NCBI GenBank assembly: GCA_029573825.1
Contig: JAKQCH010000075.1
Span: forward strand, 1-32,750
Direction of reading: 5' to 3'
From: Spirochaetota bacterium
GTDB lineage: Bacteria; Spirochaetota; UBA4802; JAGODF01
DNA: 32,750 nucleotides
Shown here: positions 30,728 through 32,750 of the stretch, piece after piece
How the letters are laid out: each line of letters starts with the position of its first letter
Numbering within the stretch: the first letter of the stretch is position 1
Made by a program: the position numbers and the translations under genes
The notes under the pieces: model-generated
What the model was told of the DNA's origin: nothing
Seen by the model: the letters and a program-made list of their open reading frames with translations, nothing else
Database searches by the model: none

Positions 30728-32750
30728 ATGAGACGCGCTTCAATAATGATTGTTGAAGATGAGGCGATTGTTGCCCTTGATATCCGAAAATCGCTTGAAA
30801 AGCGCGGTTATCATGTGTGTTCCGTTGTAGATAACGGTGAAAGTGCTATTGAGGCCATTCCCGGCAATACTCCTGACCTGATACTCATGGACATTATGCT
30901 GCGGGGTACTCTTGATGGCATTGAAACTACCCGCATAATTAACAGCCGCTATGATATCCCCATTATATACCTCACTTCCCATTCTGATGAAGATACCATA
31001 TTGAAGATAAAAGATACCGATGTGTACGGATATCTTCTGAAACCGGTAAATGAAAATGAATTATTTGTGACTGTGGAAATAGTCATCAATAAAACACGCC
31101 TCGAAAACCGGGTGCGCCGGAGTGAGAAAAAATACCGTGACCTCGTTGAAAATATGCAGGAGGGAGTATGGGCCATTGATGACTCGGAGATGACGATCTT
31201 CGTGAACCCGAGGATGGCGGAAATGCTCGGTTATGAAATTGATGAGCTGATTGGAAGGTCCTACTTCGATTTTATGCATAGTTATGAAAGGCACGGAGCT
31301 GAAGAGATGCTGCAAAAACGGAGAAAAGGTATCCGTGAACAGCATAAATTCAGGTTTATCAGAAAGGATGGAGCTGATCTGCATGTCAGTGTCGCAAGTT
31401 CGCCGCTGTTCAATAAAGCCGGTTATGCGGGAACATTGAATTGCGTGCAGGATTTTTCTGACCAGAAAAAGCTTGAGGATGATCTCCGTGAAAGCGAGGA
31501 GAAATACCGCATACTGATTGAAACATCACCGGATGGTGTGTATCTTGTCGGCTTTGACGGGAAAATTCTTTACTGCAACCAGCAGGCGGCCCTGATGCAT
31601 GGTTATCCGTCTTCGGGTTATCTTACCGGTAAAAATATACGGGAGATCATTGAATCAGGTTCCGGCGATGCCGCTGAATCCCTGATTCAGCGGATCCGTA
31701 CCAATAATGTGCTGACAACTGAAGAACTCACGTTCGTTAAAAAGGAAGGGCAGCGCTTTCTTGCTGATATTAACGCATCCATAGTGGTTGACTACTCAGG
31801 AAATCCACGGAGTATATTGCTCGTGAGCCGTGATATTACTGAAAGCAGAAGGATGGAACAGCAGCTGCAGAGAACTCAGAAGCTTGAATCAATTGGTGTA
31901 CTCGCAGGGGGGATAGCCCATGATTTTAATAATATCCTCATGGTTATAGCGGGAAATCTTTCCATTGCAAAGACCGAACTTGACGAAAAAGACAGGCTTT
32001 ATGATATTATTTCCGGAGCCGAAAACGCCACAATGCGGGCACGTGATCTGACACAGCAGCTGCTGGTTTTTTCCCGGGGGGGCAGCCCGGTCAAGAAAAT
32101 TGCCTCCATTGAGGCACTGCTGCGGGATTCCGTAGAATTCGCGCTGCGCGGATCAAAGGTGTTGAATAAGATTGATATTCAGGAAGGACTATGGCCCGCG
32201 GTAATTGACGAGGGACAGATCAACCAGGTGATAAACAACCTTGTCATCAATGCGTGTCAGGCGATGCCGGAAGGTGGAATAATAACTGTTTTTGCGGAGA
32301 ATGCCGTAATTGACGAGAAAAGCGTAATTCCTCTCAGGCCGGGGCGTTATATTAAGATATCGATACAAGACCAGGGCACTGGAATAATGAAAGAGAATTA
32401 TTCCAAAATATTCGATCCCTATTTCACCACAAAAAAAGAGGGAAGCGGGCTGGGCCTTGCAATTGTGTATTCGATTGTCAGAAACCATCGGGGATATGTT
32501 GATCTCGTTTCAGAGGAAGGTTCAGGGACAACATTTTTTGTTTACCTTCCCGCTTCTGACGAACCGCTTGAGAAACGGCAGGAAAAGAACCAGATACCCC
32601 TTGCGGGACGCGGGAGAATACTGGTAATGGATGATGTCGAAGAGATATTGATGACAGTAAGGCTTATGCTGGAGCATCTCGGTTACTCGGTGCAGTGCGC
32701 CAGAGACGGCGAGGAAGCAATATCCATGTATATAGAGGCCCGGGAAACGG
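30728..32750 (+). CDS. Hybrid sensor histidine kinase (REC-PAS-PAS-HisKA-HATPase-REC), 3'-truncated
   Basis: The frame is open from the ATG at 30728 to the window end (674 codons visible). An N-terminal receiver carries VEDE, phospho-acceptor D55 in LMDIMLRG and K105 in LLKPV. Two PAS domains follow (about 135-255 and 258-380), each introduced by an E(K/E)KYR.L linker. The HisKA domain has H398 in GGIAHDFNNIL. HATPase_c has the N box NQVINNLVINACQAM (from 499), G1 DQGTGI and G2 GSGLGLAI (from 572). A second receiver starts with VMDDVEE (D635, D636) and is cut before its phospho-acceptor. There are no membrane segments, so it is a soluble kinase. PAS sensing plus input and output receivers suggests a node in a phosphorelay. 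It stands alone after the rsmE operon. Confidence 0.92.
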   Translation, partial: MRRASIMIVEDEAIVALDIRKSLEKRGYHVCSVVDNGESAIEAIPGNTPDLILMDIMLRGTLDGIETTRIINSRYDIPIIYLTSHSDEDTILKIKDTDVYGYLLKPVNENELFVTVEIVINKTRLENRVRRSEKKYRDLVENMQEGVWAIDDSEMTIFVNPRMAEMLGYEIDELIGRSYFDFMHSYERHGAEEMLQKRRKGIREQHKFRFIRKDGADLHVSVASSPLFNKAGYAGTLNCVQDFSDQKKLEDDLRESEEKYRILIETSPDGVYLVGFDGKILYCNQQAALMHGYPSSGYLTGKNIREIIESGSGDAAESLIQRIRTNNVLTTEELTFVKKEGQRFLADINASIVVDYSGNPRSILLVSRDITESRRMEQQLQRTQKLESIGVLAGGIAHDFNNILMVIAGNLSIAKTELDEKDRLYDIISGAENATMRARDLTQQLLVFSRGGSPVKKIASIEALLRDSVEFALRGSKVLNKIDIQEGLWPAVIDEGQINQVINNLVINACQAMPEGGIITVFAENAVIDEKSVIPLRPGRYIKISIQDQGTGIMKENYSKIFDPYFTTKKEGSGLGLAIVYSIVRNHRGYVDLVSEEGSGTTFFVYLPASDEPLEKRQEKNQIPLAGRGRILVMDDVEEILMTVRLMLEHLGYSVQCARDGEEAISMYIEARET

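Noticed and set aside
1-32750. tRNA, rRNA, CRISPR arrays, insertion sequences, prophage genes, cobalamin or other common riboswitches
   Set aside because: I looked for these on both strands and saw no supporting sequence. No covariance-model search could be run.

Overview
The window is about 32.7 kb of densely coding bacterial chromosome. I see no rRNA or tRNA gene, no CRISPR array, no insertion sequence and no phage gene. The gene content best fits a diderm bacterium of spirochaete type, though this is inference. The supporting features are an EF-G paralogue of the EF-G2 kind, several lipoproteins with loose lipoboxes, a TonB-dependent receptor, CsgG/TolB-like envelope proteins, a LolA-like protein, a HAMP-SpoIIE phosphatase and abundant two-component and PilZ signalling. 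Intergenic gaps are short and A+T-rich.

Layout. 1-1122 (+): the end of an EcsC-family gene and a single PilZ gene behind a near-consensus promoter. 1177-3285 (-): EF-G-like GTPase with its own terminator. 3562-4287 (+): RluA-family pseudouridine synthase. 4293-6560 (-): rlmN and, in the same reading frame behind its stop, a degenerate kinase/receiver protein. 6797-8764 (+): TonB-dependent receptor. 8842-9960 (-): alanine racemase. 10125-11723 (+): a single-domain receiver whose phospho-acceptor Asp is Asn, then a tail-anchored protein of unknown function. 11718-15209 (-): a run ending in hisF and containing a CsgG-like/beta-barrel protein, a 56-aa lipoprotein, an ECF-like sigma factor and a membrane protein with a TolB/CsgG-like domain. 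15210-15564: gene-poor and rich in inverted repeats. 15565-16231 (-): a zinc-ribbon gene and a possible second Cys-rich small gene. 16206-22550 (+): polyprenyl synthase, a membrane protein, mfd and a SurA-like lipoprotein. 22646-24303 (+): two tandem genes that share a homologous domain. 24457-26406 (+): a PPP-family phosphatase and a membrane-anchored SUMF1-fold protein lacking the catalytic cysteines. 26407-26558: an intergenic region with paired DnaA-box-like sites and a direct repeat. 26559-30608 (+): SpoIIE phosphatase with TPRs, LolA-like protein, rsmE and a small coiled-coil protein. 30728-end (+): hybrid histidine kinase cut by the window edge.

How the genes work together. Housekeeping functions (RlmN, RluA-type synthase, RsmE and EF-G2 for the ribosome; Mfd for repair; Alr for the cell wall; HisF; prenyl synthase) are interleaved with envelope and signalling genes. 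The most coherent undescribed unit is the sigma-factor/CsgG-like set at 12583-15209. The next is the tandem pair at 22646-24303. Both put CsgG/LpoB/TolB-like domains in the envelope, and I infer that they are surveillance or assembly systems of the cell surface. All calls come from reading the sequence; no search was run.
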